Of a stretch of 64,000 bases of DNA, positions 44,100 to 54,324 are shown one piece after another (the first letter of the stretch is position 1; every line of letters starts with the position of its first letter). Source of the stretch: an uncultured Caulobacterales bacterium (lineage in GTDB: Bacteria > Pseudomonadota > Alphaproteobacteria > Caulobacterales > Maricaulaceae). The notes below the pieces were generated by a model, which worked only from the letters and a program-made list of their open reading frames with translations, was not told where the DNA came from and did not search any database. The DNA lies in NCBI GenBank assembly GCA_938009235.1, contig CALLIK010000008.1:1-64000 (forward strand), read 5' to 3'. The position numbers and the translations under genes are program-made.

Positions 44100-47000
44100 T
44101 TAGAAACGAACCTTCGCATTTGCGAAGAATGTACGTCCATATACGTCATAAGTAGCAGGGTAAGTGTTTGCCTGCTCATCATTATCACCAATTACAGGAG
44201 GACCTGAATTCAATAGGTTATTCGCACCCATTGTGATCGTTAGTTGGTCATTGAATGTACGAGATACAGAACCGTTAAAGTAATGCTTCACACCAATCTC
44301 ATCAACAAAGTTACCAGGAGCCGTATATTCACCATCAGATTCGTTACCGTTTTTAACAGACCCGATAAGCTGCCATGCAAGCTGACCGCTCCACTCGTTT
44401 TTAGCCAAACCGGCTGTAACGCGATGACGGTATACTGGATCTGGCTCACCACAACCACTGAAGTAACCAGCACACTCAAGTACAGGTGCATCAAGAGACG
44501 CTTGGAAGCTGTTTTCGAGCATGTATGTACCCAAATAGTTTAGAGTTAGGTCACCAATATCAAGGCCTAGGTCACTAGTGTCAAATCCGTACTCAACAGC
44601 CAAGTCAATACCGCGGCTAGTTAAGTTGGAAAGGTTAGCCAGCTGAGTTGATACTGAGTCAATTGTACCATCGGCACGACGTACAACTGCATCACAGAAT
44701 GCGCTATTTGCACCGCGAGTTTCTTCAGTAACGTAACAGTTATTGAGAACCTGCTGCGCACTTGCTGAACCAACAGCGTCTTCAATAGACACATCAAAGT
44801 AATCAACAGACAACGTTAAACCGTCAACAAATGAAGGCGTGATAACTGCGCCAATTGTGATCGTTTCAGCCGTTTCAACATCCAGAAGCGGGTTACCGCC
44901 ACTTAGTGAGCGAACTTGGCCAGAAGCCGTATCAAGTGCTGCTGTACCAATTACGCCAGCTGGTGCACCAGTCGCCGTACAAATAGCAACTGTCGTTGCA
45001 TCGATAGCATCACCAAACGCCGCTGAACAAGGGTCTTCACCACCAGGGAAGCCTTCATTGATTGGGCTAAATAGCTCACCAATGTTTGGAGCCCGAACAG
45101 CTGTGTTATAGTTACCACGGAATCTGATCTGATCATTAACAGTCCAGTCACCACCAACTTTATAGTTGAAGTGTGTACCAGCAGTACTGAATTCAGAGAC
45201 ACGACCCGCAAGATCAAGCGTTATGCTTTGTGCGAATGGAAGACCCTCAAGAACAGGAACAGACGCTTCACCATATGCGGAATAGACATCGTAAGCACCT
45301 TCAAGTGCGCCTGCGCCGTTAAAGCCAGCAATCGTGCTAGCTGCAACGTCTTGGGACGGACGGAAAGCATACTTGTTTTCGATGTATTCTGCACCAATGG
45401 CGACACCAATTGGGCTGTCAGTGAATTTCAATCCACCCAAGTTACCCGCGAAGTTAACTTGAGCAACACGTTGAATAGTTTCGTCAGTTGTTGACGCAGC
45501 CGTTTGCAAGAACTCAGCCGCTTCAGCTGAAATGTTACCCGCACCAAAGAGATTCAAAGGTGAACAATCGACTGTCGAACCATTTGAACTAGTATCTGCA
45601 CAAGTTGGGTTACCATCAGCATCAAGATCAACGTTACCGTCGCCATCTACATCAGCCAGCAATAGACCTTGGTCGAAACGATCTCTGTTTACGTTACCAG
45701 TTTGGAACGTTGAAGACTGCGTACGGCCCTCAGAGAAAGACACATCATATGTCCAGTCATCAACGAAAAGATCGCCTTTAACACCCGTTAGGAGCTGGAA
45801 TGTGTTACGTGAGTCTGAGTTGAAACGCGGACCGACTTCAACAAGACGACGACGAAGTAAAGCTGCTGCTGTGTCATCAATTCCGTCACCATCAGTGTCA
45901 ACGCCGCTGCCGATTGCATCAGAAAGAACTTGCTGAGTAGCCGCATCAATAAATGGGTTTCCATCTAGTGAAAACTCAGATGTCTGAAAAATAGGAGTTG
46001 GCGCCAACTGTGAAGACACAGTGTTGTTCGCAAAACGACCTTCAGCATAGATAGTTGCATGATCATTGATTTCATAGTGACCAGCAGTGCTAATAGTAAA
46101 GCGCTCTTGTGGCAACTGAATGAAGTTCACTGGAGCATAGTTATAGAAATCATTGACGTCGCCGCTTGTTACGAACGGGCGTGCAGATCCATCTTGTTCA
46201 AAAACAACACCAAAGCTATCTGGTGAAAACGTACCCAAACCACCAGCAAAAATGGCAGTTCCAGGAACACCTGATGAACCACCTGGCTCTAGACCCGTGC
46301 TGTCAGCATTGTCAAATAGTGCAGTTTCAGAAAAATCACGGTCGCCTTGAAGAAGAGATGAACGATCTGTGTAGCCTGCATTGATAGTCACGTTACCGCG
46401 GCCATCTTCTGTATTTGCACCCAATGTAATATTGGCGTTCAAAGTTCCAGCATCACCTTGCTCAGTGATTGAATAGCCAATGTTTGCTTCAACACCTTCA
46501 AAATCGTTTTTGAGGATGAAGTTAACAACACCCGCAACCGCATCCGCGCCATAGACCGAAGATGCGCCGCCAGTAAGAACTTCAACGTTCTGAATCATAG
46601 CAGGCGCGATTGTATTGATATCGACAATACCAGACTCGCCATTTGGCATGGCACGACGTCCATTAACAAGAACAAGTGTGCGGTTGGCACCCAAACCACG
46701 AAGATCAACCGTCGCTGTACCGTTGCCTGGGTTGTTTGACGTACGGTCAAGACCTGGAACAGTCTGCGGAAGCGAGTTCAAAAGGTTTTCTGTGTTAATA
46801 ACACCAGTACGTTCGAACTGAACTGCATCGATAGTTGCAATAGGCGAGTTCGAGATAAAGTCCTTTTTCGCAATTCGCGAACCCGTAACAATAATAGTAT
46901 CTTCGTCGGCGTTATCCTGCGCAAGCGCTGGCGTTGCTGTCATCATCAAGCCGCATGAAACAGCGGATAATAATAGTTGTGATTTTGTGGACATTTTCAT
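44100..47000 (-). CDS. TonB-dependent outer-membrane receptor
   Basis: A 966-residue receptor. Signal peptide (about 1-27, cut after ALA), TonB box DTIIVTGSRI, plug domain (about 45-160, DLRGLGANRTLVLVNGRR and GGASSVYGADAVAGVVNF), then a 22-strand barrel ending in the typical aromatic FFANAKVRF. Loops contain acidic Asp-Gly runs (VDTDGDGIDD, DVDGDGNVDLDADGN) that may bind calcium. The large, plug-first type is typical of Caulobacterales and sphingomonad receptors for plant or algal compounds; substrate unknown. No SusD or FecR neighbour. Confidence 0.95.
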   Translation of the reverse strand: MKMSTKSQLLLSAVSCGLMMTATPALAQDNADEDTIIVTGSRIAKKDFISNSPIATIDAVQFERTGVINTENLLNSLPQTVPGLDRTSNNPGNGTATVDLRGLGANRTLVLVNGRRAMPNGESGIVDINTIAPAMIQNVEVLTGGASSVYGADAVAGVVNFILKNDFEGVEANIGYSITEQGDAGTLNANITLGANTEDGRGNVTINAGYTDRSSLLQGDRDFSETALFDNADSTGLEPGGSSGVPGTAIFAGGLGTFSPDSFGVVFEQDGSARPFVTSGDVNDFYNYAPVNFIQLPQERFTISTAGHYEINDHATIYAEGRFANNTVSSQLAPTPIFQTSEFSLDGNPFIDAATQQVLSDAIGSGVDTDGDGIDDTAAALLRRRLVEVGPRFNSDSRNTFQLLTGVKGDLFVDDWTYDVSFSEGRTQSSTFQTGNVNRDRFDQGLLLADVDGDGNVDLDADGNPTCADTSSNGSTVDCSPLNLFGAGNISAEAAEFLQTAASTTDETIQRVAQVNFAGNLGGLKFTDSPIGVAIGAEYIENKYAFRPSQDVAASTIAGFNGAGALEGAYDVYSAYGEASVPVLEGLPFAQSITLDLAGRVSEFSTAGTHFNYKVGGDWTVNDQIRFRGNYNTAVRAPNIGELFSPINEGFPGGEDPCSAAFGDAIDATTVAICTATGAPAGVIGTAALDTASGQVRSLSGGNPLLDVETAETITIGAVITPSFVDGLTLSVDYFDVSIEDAVGSASAQQVLNNCYVTEETRGANSAFCDAVVRRADGTIDSVSTQLANLSNLTSRGIDLAVEYGFDTSDLGLDIGDLTLNYLGTYMLENSFQASLDAPVLECAGYFSGCGEPDPVYRHRVTAGLAKNEWSGQLAWQLIGSVKNGNESDGEYTAPGNFVDEIGVKHYFNGSVSRTFNDQLTITMGANNLLNSGPPVIGDNDEQANTYPATYDVYGRTFFANAKVRF

Positions 47001-47223
47001 GTGTGCAAAACTTCCCTTTTAGTTTCCTGGAAAACCCAGGTGTTTTTTACGATACAAGGAATCCCCCATAACGCAGTTGGGTGGTTCGCTATGACAGAAA
47101 CTTAATGTCATCAAATCTAAACCGCATATGAACAGTCAAATGCGCGGCTTTTTATTGAGAGTGTGTTAATTCTGCATCACCTCCATATAAGAGGACCATA
47201 ATTCATACATTTTTCAACACCCC

Positions 47224-49419
47224 CTACATGAAACTTTGAGGATCAATATCGATTTGAATTTTATATTTCGACGGAGGACGCACCTTTATCCGCCATGCTG
47301 ACATATACTTGGACAAGTCCACGCCTGCTTCCGCCTGTATAAAGAGACGCCTTCTATACAGCCCCCTTAAACGACCAATTGGCGCTTCGCTGGGGCCAAG
47401 TATCTCAATGCCGTCAAACCGAGGGGCCGCGGCCAAGAACTTTTTAGCCAAAGCGTCCACCTTTGCAGCTTCTGGGCCCCAAAATATAACGGCTGCCAAT
47501 TTCCCAAAAGGCGGCAAGCCAAGCATTTCACGCATCGCAAGCTCTACGCCGATAAACATTTCCCTATCACCTGCCGCTAAAGCCACGAGCGCTTCGTGTT
47601 CAGGTTGGTGCGTTTGGATCAAGGCGTGCCCCGGTTTATCTGCGCGACCTGCACGTCCTGCGACCTGAACCAAGGTTTGATAAGTCCGCTCTCCTGCGCG
47701 TGGGTCTCCGCCAGCCAGACCTAGATCACCATCAACAACGCCAACAAAGGTGAGCTTGGGGAAGTTATGCCCCTTCACGACCATCTGCGTCCCAACGAGA
47801 ATATCAATCTCGCCCTGCTCCATGCGGCGCATGCGCTCTGCCAATTCAGTTGGGTTTCCCGCTGTATCAGAGGACAGCACCTCTATGCGGGCGTCAGGGA
47901 ACGCTTCTTGCGCCTCTTCTGCGACGCGTTCCACACCTGGCCCGACCGATGTAAGGCTATCCTCAGTTTGACATTCCGGACATCGCCTCGGCATCGGCAT
48001 GGAGAACCCCGTGAGGTGACACATCGCCCGCCCCGTCCGTTTATGTTGAACCAACCAGCTGTCAGTATCAGGGCTTTTCAGCTTCTCCCCACAGGTCCTA
48101 CATATAATGAGCGGCGCGTAACCACGGCGGTTGAGGTAAAGTAGCGCCTGCTCGCCACGTTCGGTGACAACCGCAATTGCATCAAGAAGGGGCTGAGACA
48201 GGAACTTCCCCTTTTCAGGCACATTATCTTTGAGGTCGACCAAACCCACCTCTGGCAAAACAGCCGCACCAGGGCGTTCGGGTAATATAATGTGAGCGAA
48301 TTTGCCCGAGCGTGCATTATGTAGCGACTCTAAACTCGGGGTGGCCGAGGCTAGCACAACGCTATGACCGCTCACCAGTCCCCGTACGACCGCCATATCT
48401 CGGGCATTATATACAACACCCTCTTCTTGCTTATAGGATGTGTCATGTTCCTCATCGACGACAATGAGGCCGAGCTCAGGAAACGGAAGGTAGAGCGCAG
48501 ACCGCGCCCCCACGACTAACTTGCATCGGCCTTGCGCAACTTCCCGCCATACGCGCCGTCGTGCCGCTTCCCCCATTTGGGAATGCCAACTCGCAGGTTC
48601 GGCACCGAAGCGTTCTGCAAACCGCCGCAAACCCGCTTGCGTTAGAGCGATTTCAGGCACCAAAATAAGGCATTGCTTCCCGCGCCGCAGGGCTTCCGCC
48701 ACAGCCTCGAAATAGACTTCTGTCTTACCAGAGCCCGTCACACCGTCCAAAAGCGACACATTAAAGCGCCCCGCTCTGACCTGCGCGACCAAATCCTGCC
48801 CCGCTTCATCCTGCCCCTTTGTGAGCTTGCGTCCAACACGCTCTGAGTCAGGCATAGGAAACGGCGGATCAACAGGTCCTGTTTCCGCGATAAGGCCACC
48901 AACCTTTGCCAGACCTTTCACGACGCCCGCAGAAACCCCTGCACGAGCAGCTATCTCTGATGCCCTCGCAGGCCAAGGGCCGCCTTCTCTCAGCACAGCC
49001 ATGCGCGACGGCGTCATATTTGTAGGCACAACATCACTTGGACGGTACAGTGTCACAATCGCAGAAGGGTCAAGAGCTTTGTAATTACGAATGACCATCC
49101 GCAATACATTCCCAGGCGACGTCCCATTATAGCGGGCCGTCCAGTCGACGAAATCCAACATCTCAGATGATAATGGTTTTGTTGATTTGAGGTCGACAAC
49201 CGATTTCAATTTTCGTTCGGTTTCCGCCTCGCCAAGCCCCCAAACCACACCCAATTTCATCTGTTTCCCAATAGGTGCAAAGACAAAGTCCCCACGGGAC
49301 AGCTGCAACTCTGCTGGGACAGCATAGTCAAAGGCCGTGGGCACATTCACGGGAAAGAGAATTTGAGCAGTTTGATTCACGTTAGCCGCATGATAGCAGG
49401 CCAATGAAGCCACTCCCAT
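47224..49419 (-). CDS. priA: Primosomal protein N' (replication restart helicase PriA)
   Basis: A 731-residue 3'-5' helicase. The N-terminal DNA-binding domain (about 15-110) is followed by Walker [17 protein letters not shown], and the zinc-binding cysteines in CRTCGEKL and RRCPECQ; helicase motif VI is in [13 protein letters not shown]. It restarts stalled replication forks. The ATG at 49419 is used here; a GTG 39 bases later is a possible alternative. The divergent aldolase gene starts 46 bases away. Confidence 0.95.
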   Translation of the reverse strand: MGVASLACYHAANVNQTAQILFPVNVPTAFDYAVPAELQLSRGDFVFAPIGKQMKLGVVWGLGEAETERKLKSVVDLKSTKPLSSEMLDFVDWTARYNGTSPGNVLRMVIRNYKALDPSAIVTLYRPSDVVPTNMTPSRMAVLREGGPWPARASEIAARAGVSAGVVKGLAKVGGLIAETGPVDPPFPMPDSERVGRKLTKGQDEAGQDLVAQVRAGRFNVSLLDGVTGSGKTEVYFEAVAEALRRGKQCLILVPEIALTQAGLRRFAERFGAEPASWHSQMGEAARRRVWREVAQGRCKLVVGARSALYLPFPELGLIVVDEEHDTSYKQEEGVVYNARDMAVVRGLVSGHSVVLASATPSLESLHNARSGKFAHIILPERPGAAVLPEVGLVDLKDNVPEKGKFLSQPLLDAIAVVTERGEQALLYLNRRGYAPLIICRTCGEKLKSPDTDSWLVQHKRTGRAMCHLTGFSMPMPRRCPECQTEDSLTSVGPGVERVAEEAQEAFPDARIEVLSSDTAGNPTELAERMRRMEQGEIDILVGTQMVVKGHNFPKLTFVGVVDGDLGLAGGDPRAGERTYQTLVQVAGRAGRADKPGHALIQTHQPEHEALVALAAGDREMFIGVELAMREMLGLPPFGKLAAVIFWGPEAAKVDALAKKFLAAAPRFDGIEILGPSEAPIGRLRGLYRRRLFIQAEAGVDLSKYMSAWRIKVRPPSKYKIQIDIDPQSFM

Positions 49420-49465
49420 ACCCCAAGCTCATTCAGCTATACTATTTATCCAAGGACACTTAGCC

Positions 49466-50119
49466 ATGAAATTTTTCATCGACAGCGCGGACCTCGACGC
49501 CATTGCGGAACTTTCGGACATCGGCCTTGTCGATGGTGTGACGACAAACCCGTCTATCATTGCTAAATCGGGCCGTGACTTCAAAGAAGTCATCGCAGAG
49601 ATTTGCAAACTCACAACTGGGCATGTGTCGGCCGAAGTTATTGCGACCAAAGCAGAAGACATGCTCGAAGAAGGCCGCGCGCTACGCAAAATCGCAGACA
49701 ATGTTTGCGTAAAACTGCCCCTGACGCTTGAAGGCCTAAAAGCCTGTAACATCATGTCGAAGGAAGAAATTCCAACAAATGTAACGCTTTGCTTCTCACC
49801 GAACCAAGCTCTGCTCGCAGCCAAAGTCGGCGCGACTTATATCTCACCCTTCATCGGACGCTTGGATGACATTACGCTAGATGGACTAGAGCTCATAGAA
49901 GACATCCGCACAATTTACGACAATTACGGCTTTGAGACAGAAATCTTAGCGGCATCCATTCGCAATGTGAACCACGTCAAAGAATGCGCACTTGTTGGCG
50001 CAGACGTCATCACAGCGCCGCCAGCTGTCGTAAAATCACTGGCTAATCACGTCCTAACCGACAAGGGCCTAGAGGGCTTCATGAAAGACTGGAACGCGAC
50101 GGGCCAATCTATACTTTAG
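49466..50119 (+). CDS. Transaldolase / fructose-6-phosphate aldolase family
   Basis: A 217-residue small TIM-barrel transaldolase. [11 protein letters not shown] is the N-terminal signature, and the Schiff-base Lys lies in VCVKLPLT (about residue 85); SPFIGRLDD and ASIRN are also conserved. Members of this short group act either as transaldolase in the pentose-phosphate path or as fructose-6-phosphate aldolase; sequence alone does not decide. AAGGA lies 9 bases before the ATG. priA next to this gene is a recurrent alphaproteobacterial pairing. Confidence 0.92.
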   Translation: MKFFIDSADLDAIAELSDIGLVDGVTTNPSIIAKSGRDFKEVIAEICKLTTGHVSAEVIATKAEDMLEEGRALRKIADNVCVKLPLTLEGLKACNIMSKEEIPTNVTLCFSPNQALLAAKVGATYISPFIGRLDDITLDGLELIEDIRTIYDNYGFETEILAASIRNVNHVKECALVGADVITAPPAVVKSLANHVLTDKGLEGFMKDWNATGQSIL

Positions 50120-50140
50120 AGCGCCAAAATCGCCCTGATT

Positions 50141-50854
50141 TCAGACTTTACGCGGTCGCCGTCTGCGCGGCCGCGCCACAATTCGAAACCACAATAAACC
50201 GACACCACTCATTCCGAATAATAAGGCAGCGCCGCTTGCGAGTCGCAGCCACCAACTGTTAAAATTATCCTCGCCTGTCACGTCCATAATATGGAACCGC
50301 CAAGCCAGATCAAAAACCCTCCAAAGCCGCGTTCGAACACTCCGCACCTCTGCCGTATCAGGGTCAATATACAAACGCGTTTTTGCCTTATCATCAAACT
50401 TCACCTGCCAAACAGGAAGATCGCCGCCGTATTCTTTGGGGGCCGTCATTAACTGCGTCATCTTGGATATAGCGCCTGCCCCTTTGTAGCTGTTCGAAGC
50501 GACTTGATGAATATCCGCCTCACCCACCCCATCCCAACTTTGGCCCGTACGAGCATCAAGCATCATCACGCCTGAATCGCCAAGCAAAATATAGGCGGGA
50601 CGACCCGCTATATTCGCGAGGCGCGCACCGTTGAGCGAACCTTCATAGGCCGTCATCGCGAGCTCTATCGAAATCAAATCGGAATCCGTCAGAGAGAAAA
50701 CTTGTTTTTCAACCAAGTGACGCCCTCTAACTTGGTCAATAGGAAACAATGTCATGAAAAACCCAGATCCAAACCATAAAAGGATTTGGAGAGAGAGAAG
50801 CAAACCCGCCCATTTGTGGATACGCGTAAGGTATTTATTCAAATTACGAGACAT
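50141..50854 (-). CDS. PepSY-associated membrane protein
   Basis: A 237-residue protein with an N-terminal transmembrane helix (about 14-36, KWAGLLLSLQILLWFGSGFFM), a periplasmic PepSY-like domain in the middle and a second helix near the C-terminus (about 203-225), then a basic tail (RPRRRRPRK) on the cytoplasmic side. WAGLLLSLQILLWFGSG is typical of PepSY_TM proteins linked to iron reduction or redox work at the inner membrane; function here unknown. No clear SD at ATG 50854. Confidence 0.8.
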   Translation of the reverse strand: MSRNLNKYLTRIHKWAGLLLSLQILLWFGSGFFMTLFPIDQVRGRHLVEKQVFSLTDSDLISIELAMTAYEGSLNGARLANIAGRPAYILLGDSGVMMLDARTGQSWDGVGEADIHQVASNSYKGAGAISKMTQLMTAPKEYGGDLPVWQVKFDDKAKTRLYIDPDTAEVRSVRTRLWRVFDLAWRFHIMDVTGEDNFNSWWLRLASGAALLFGMSGVGLLWFRIVARPRRRRPRKV

Positions 50855-50975
50855 GAACGCGGCTTAACCCACGTAGAAGCGCCGTCAAGACAACAAGCTT
50901 TCACACTTTAAAGCTTTGCTAACCCTAATCATGCGAGTTTGAAGGTCAATTCAATCTGCGATCAGGCTGACCGTT

Positions 50976-51563
50976 ATGAAAACAAAGATTTCCTTACTGA
51001 CTGCCGCCGCATTAATTGTTGGCTGTTCCTCATTATCAAAAAACACGTCGACGGTGCAAAACGAATATCCAAGCCGCACAGTTGTCTCTCAGCCCTCAAC
51101 AGTTGTTATAGCTCAGCCCGTGAGCAACAAAACTGCTTCATCCCCCAAAGAGGCAGCCGCCGTTTGCGAAAACGATGAGATGCGTAGCCAAGCCGTAGAT
51201 GGTAATGATTACAACGACTCTGTGCGACTCATGGTTGTTCATGATACTGAGGGTAGCAGCAAACTTCTCTCGGAAATTGAGATAAATTGCCGAGATTACT
51301 TTTTAAGAAAAAGCCTTTCCCCCGCACAGCCATCTCTCGTTCGCGCATCGGCGCCTACAGTTGCGCGTCAACAAGAAGTTATCCGTCGCAGCTCAAAATC
51401 ATCTCGCTACACATACATTGTACAAAAAGGTGACACTGTCTGGAATATTGCTCGCGAGCACTGCACGACAGTAAAAGATGTCACAAACCTCAATGATCTA
51501 GGTCGCGGAAATATTCTTGATATCGGTCAGCGCCTGAAGCTGCCGGACGTTAATTGCAGCTAA
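50976..51563 (+). CDS. LysM-domain lipoprotein
   Basis: A 195-residue lipoprotein: signal with lipobox IVGC (Cys 17), a Ser/Thr/Pro-rich spacer, a middle part with two Cys, and a C-terminal LysM domain (about 145-190, YIVQKGDTVWNIA and NILDIGQRLKLP) that binds peptidoglycan. It may tether the outer membrane to the wall or guide a cell-wall enzyme. An imperfect CtrA-type element (TTAA-N7-CTAA, 50908-50922) lies 53 bases upstream. It ends before a bidirectional terminator. Confidence 0.9.
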   Translation: MKTKISLLTAAALIVGCSSLSKNTSTVQNEYPSRTVVSQPSTVVIAQPVSNKTASSPKEAAAVCENDEMRSQAVDGNDYNDSVRLMVVHDTEGSSKLLSEIEINCRDYFLRKSLSPAQPSLVRASAPTVARQQEVIRRSSKSSRYTYIVQKGDTVWNIAREHCTTVKDVTNLNDLGRGNILDIGQRLKLPDVNCS

Positions 51564-51588
51564 CTATACACACGTCATATGAATACAA

Positions 51589-51616
51589 AAAACCCGACCT
51601 TAGAGCCGGGTTTTTC
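51589..51616. terminator. Bidirectional terminator
   Basis: AAAACCCG (51589-51596) pairs with CGGGTTTT (51607-51614), with A and T runs on the two sides. It lies between the convergent LysM lipoprotein and coiled-coil genes. Confidence 0.8.
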
Positions 51617-51642
51617 TTTATCTATTTTAACGTTCGAGCCTC

Positions 51643-52809
51643 TTATTTGATAACCTTCAAGAGTGTCAAATCTTCGCTGCGCTCTACAGGTCGATCAACA
51701 GGTCGATACTCACGCTTTGGCGCTGGCACATTATTTAGCTGAGCATAATTCTCGAGCTTCTGCGATTGCACGCGATTAAATTGACGCGATGAATCTAAGT
51801 CCTTCATTGCATCAACAAATTTGGCACTGAGTAAATCAAACTCTGACTTAGCCTTACCAAGTGCACGAGACTGTCTGGCTTCTGTTTCAGCTTGGTTGCG
51901 TAAGCGTTGCTCATTCACAGCGTTGCGTTCACGCTCAGTCTCTAGCGCCTGACGAAGACCTGCTGTTTCGTCATCAAAATGGCTCCCCATCGTATCTTTA
52001 ATGCGCAGTTGAGTCGTGAGCTGCTCTATTTGGGTTTTTAGCGCAAGGATTTCGTCAGCTCGGCGTTTCAATGCATCTTCAAATAAGGTTTTCTGACTGG
52101 ACTGCTCATATTCAGTCGACTGTAACCGCGAGTTCGCAGATACGAATTGCTCTTTAACAGCATGATGATCAAGACGCAGATCACGTAGAGCCGACAATGA
52201 AGCATCCGCAGACTTTGTTTTTTCACTCAAGCGAAGCGTCAATTCTTCGGCAGTGTTTTGCAACTCACGACATTTGTGGTTCTTAGTAGAAACAGCGCTA
52301 TTAGCCTCTGCCAACTCTTCCTGAAGGCGTTGCTGCGTTAGCGCCAAGTCCTCTAAACGGTCTGTACGTTGATTCAATTCGCGCGTCCGCACTTCAACTT
52401 CACGAGTTAATTTCATTTCGGATTCACGCAGACCGGATTCACGTTCAGATCTGGCAGAAATTTCTGACTTCGCGCCTTCTAACTCACTACGAAGACGGTC
52501 ACGCTCTTTTTGTACGCTGGCTAATTTAGCAGATTGCTCCTGAGCCCAAGCGCGTTTTTTATCCAAATCTATCTTGAGTGACTTCGTTTCCGTTTCTAAA
52601 CGGCCAACTTCTGCCTGCAATCGAGCTGACTGACGCACATTAGCGTCCATCTTACCCATAGCCTTGGTGAGTGAATTTAGGCGTTTCGCAGCTATATCCT
52701 GCTGCTCTGCACCCGTTTTCAACGCAGCCGTAATTTCCGAGACAACGTCCTGTGTTGCTTTAACGTCATCCGCCCCAAATTGAGGCGTTTCTTTTCTAAA
52801 CATACGCAT
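51643..52809 (-). CDS. Long coiled-coil protein (crescentin-like?)
   Basis: A 388-residue protein that is nearly all coiled coil (about 20-360: LQAEVGRLETETKSLKIDLDKK and similar heptads rich in Glu, Arg, Leu, Gln). It has no signal peptide or membrane helix. The basic tail (KREYRPVDRPVERSEDLTLLKVIK) is set apart by a Pro. Long cytoplasmic coiled coils of this size include crescentin, the filament that curves Caulobacter, but the similarity is of type, not a recognised sequence match. I chose ATG 52809 (AGGTG 5 bases upstream); the ATG at 52893 lies inside a CtrA-type box and has no SD. Confidence 0.6.
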   Translation of the reverse strand: MRMFRKETPQFGADDVKATQDVVSEITAALKTGAEQQDIAAKRLNSLTKAMGKMDANVRQSARLQAEVGRLETETKSLKIDLDKKRAWAQEQSAKLASVQKERDRLRSELEGAKSEISARSERESGLRESEMKLTREVEVRTRELNQRTDRLEDLALTQQRLQEELAEANSAVSTKNHKCRELQNTAEELTLRLSEKTKSADASLSALRDLRLDHHAVKEQFVSANSRLQSTEYEQSSQKTLFEDALKRRADEILALKTQIEQLTTQLRIKDTMGSHFDDETAGLRQALETERERNAVNEQRLRNQAETEARQSRALGKAKSEFDLLSAKFVDAMKDLDSSRQFNRVQSQKLENYAQLNNVPAPKREYRPVDRPVERSEDLTLLKVIK

Positions 52810-52859
52810 ATGATCACCTATATCCCAAACACTTGAATCGCCATCCCGCGATATTCCAC

Positions 52860-52900
52860 TTAACACATAGTTAACCCTGTCCTGGTTAACCATGTGTTAA
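52860..52900. promoter_or_regulatory. Two perfect CtrA-type boxes forming an inverted repeat
   Basis: TTAA-CACATAG-TTAAC (52860-52875) and TTAA-CCATGTG-TTAA (52886-52900). The 17-mers at 52860-52876 and 52884-52900 are reverse complements at 16 of 17 positions, around a 7-base centre (CTGTCCT). The element lies 50-90 bases upstream of the coiled-coil gene start, where a CtrA dimer pair would regulate it. A GANTC methylation site (52835-52839) lies between the boxes and the gene, as in many cell-cycle promoters. Confidence 0.7.
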
Positions 52901-52963
52901 GCGCAGACAGGTTTTCTTATCATTGCGGCCTCCTCGGAATGACTGACGTAGGACGTAGAATAA

Positions 52964-53353
52964 CCTTCCCATGCGGCCCTCTGCGGCGCGATGTTCATGG
53001 GACTGAACCTAAGCGCAGGCTTAGCAGGCCCCGCGCTAGACTTCTTTTACGTCAAAACGGCCCCAACTCGTAAAGCTATCGTAGCAACCAAAGCCGTGAC
53101 GGTGTTCATGAGTCACCTTGTTAAAATCGGATATTTTGGCATTCCCCTGTTACGAAACCAAGGCTTAAGGGATCTACCGCCCGCGTGGGTTCTAATCGCG
53201 GCAGTTCCCGTCGTTATCATCGGCACTAAGCTTGGCACGGGGTTACTTGAACGGTTTTCGAATATTGGCTTTCGAAAACACGCGCGCATCCTCGTTACAC
53301 TCGTCGGCGCAATCTACGTTTTGCGAGGTTTAGCTTTGCTCGATTTCATATAA
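52964..53353 (+). pseudogene. C-terminal remnant of a TauE/SafE-family permease
   Basis: The open frame after a TAA at 52961 encodes about 129 residues, with an internal ATG at 52991. Its content (GLNLSAGLAGPALDFFYV, RKAIVATKAVTVFMSHLVKIGYFG, then three more hydrophobic helices) matches the second half of TauE/SafE sulfite-exporter-type permeases, which are usually about 250 residues with two similar halves. The first half is absent: the DNA upstream holds the CtrA boxes instead. It is therefore most likely a remnant; a functional half-size carrier cannot be excluded. Its end overlaps the convergent EamA gene by 40 bases. Confidence 0.6.
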
Positions 53354-54324
53354 AGCGCGATTCCAGTAAAGGTGATGAAGGTGCCAACGCCGTCCCAAAA
53401 CCCAAAGGGTTCACCCAAGACCAAAATCGCGGCAACAATCGTTGCCAACGGGCCGACCATACCCAACATCGCAACCTTCTGCGCACCAAGGCGACCGATT
53501 GCAATGCTCATAAAAAAACTGGGCAAGAGGGTCGAAAATACGGCGATTATCAACCCAATCCAATAAATACGTGGAGCAAGATCAAGCGCCGCCGCAACAC
53601 CATCAGCACTTAAAGCACTCGTCATAAAGTGCAAAAATATCGCTGTTGCGGCCCCTAGCATCGCGAAGCATGTAAAAAGCTGCGGCCCCATTCGATCGAT
53701 GAAATCTTTCGCGATCAACTGGTATAGTCCAAACAGAATGGCGCAGCTCAGGACCAAGGCGCTCCCTAACCAAAGATTAGAGCTTTCCGTGATGGCTCCG
53801 CCCATAAACACGACGGCTAGGCCTGAATAAGCCAAACCCACTGACGCCATGCCCCAAACTGTTAAACGCCCACCAAAAAACAAAGCCCCAAACAAGATCA
53901 CAAAGGCGGGATAGGTAAAGAGCAACAACCGCTCCAACTGTGCAGTGATATATTGCAGCCCTGTGAAATCTAAAAACGTGCAGACATAATATGCCAAAAC
54001 CCCTGCCAACATCGCCAAGCCAATTTGCTTTCGAGTCGGTTTGACCTCAGTTCGTCGCCAAACCCAAAACAAAATGGCAAGATAAACGGGAAACGAAAAC
54101 CCCAAACGCAGCATCATCAGCGTTATAGGCGGAACCTGTTCCGCAACACTGCCCCCAGATGGACCTCCTGATGGAAGATAGGCCAGCTTTACAAAAACAG
54201 CCTTGAGCGAATACAAAACCGCCGCCGTCAACCCGAGTACGATGCCAACCCATGCGGTGCCTGAAACCTCATTGTCTTCAGATAATGCAGGCGCAGCCAG
54301 TGTTTCGCGTAAGTTCGTTTTCAT
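53314..54324 (-). CDS. EamA/DMT-family transporter
   Basis: A 336-residue inner-membrane protein with about ten transmembrane segments in two EamA repeats. Features include VLAYYVCTFLDFTGLQYITAQLERLLLFTYPAFV in the first half and GMVGPLATIVAAILVLGEPFGFWD near the end, both typical (given here only as landmarks LDFTGLQYI, TYPAF and LGEPF). Substrate unknown (amino acids or related metabolites in relatives). The start overlaps the tadA stop by four bases (ATGA), so the two are coupled. Confidence 0.9.
   Translation of the reverse strand: MKTNLRETLAAPALSEDNEVSGTAWVGIVLGLTAAVLYSLKAVFVKLAYLPSGGPSGGSVAEQVPPITLMMLRLGFSFPVYLAILFWVWRRTEVKPTRKQIGLAMLAGVLAYYVCTFLDFTGLQYITAQLERLLLFTYPAFVILFGALFFGGRLTVWGMASVGLAYSGLAVVFMGGAITESSNLWLGSALVLSCAILFGLYQLIAKDFIDRMGPQLFTCFAMLGAATAIFLHFMTSALSADGVAAALDLAPRIYWIGLIIAVFSTLLPSFFMSIAIGRLGAQKVAMLGMVGPLATIVAAILVLGEPFGFWDGVGTFITFTGIALYMKSSKAKPRKT

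Noticed and set aside
47120..47150. Weak stem before the TonB receptor gene as a priA terminator
   Set aside because: The stem is only about five base pairs with a 12-base loop and an interrupted T-run.
52810..52893. Longer start (ATG 52893) for the coiled-coil gene
   Set aside because: It lies within a CtrA-type box, has no SD and adds residues unlike the coiled coil; ATG 52809 has AGGTG upstream.
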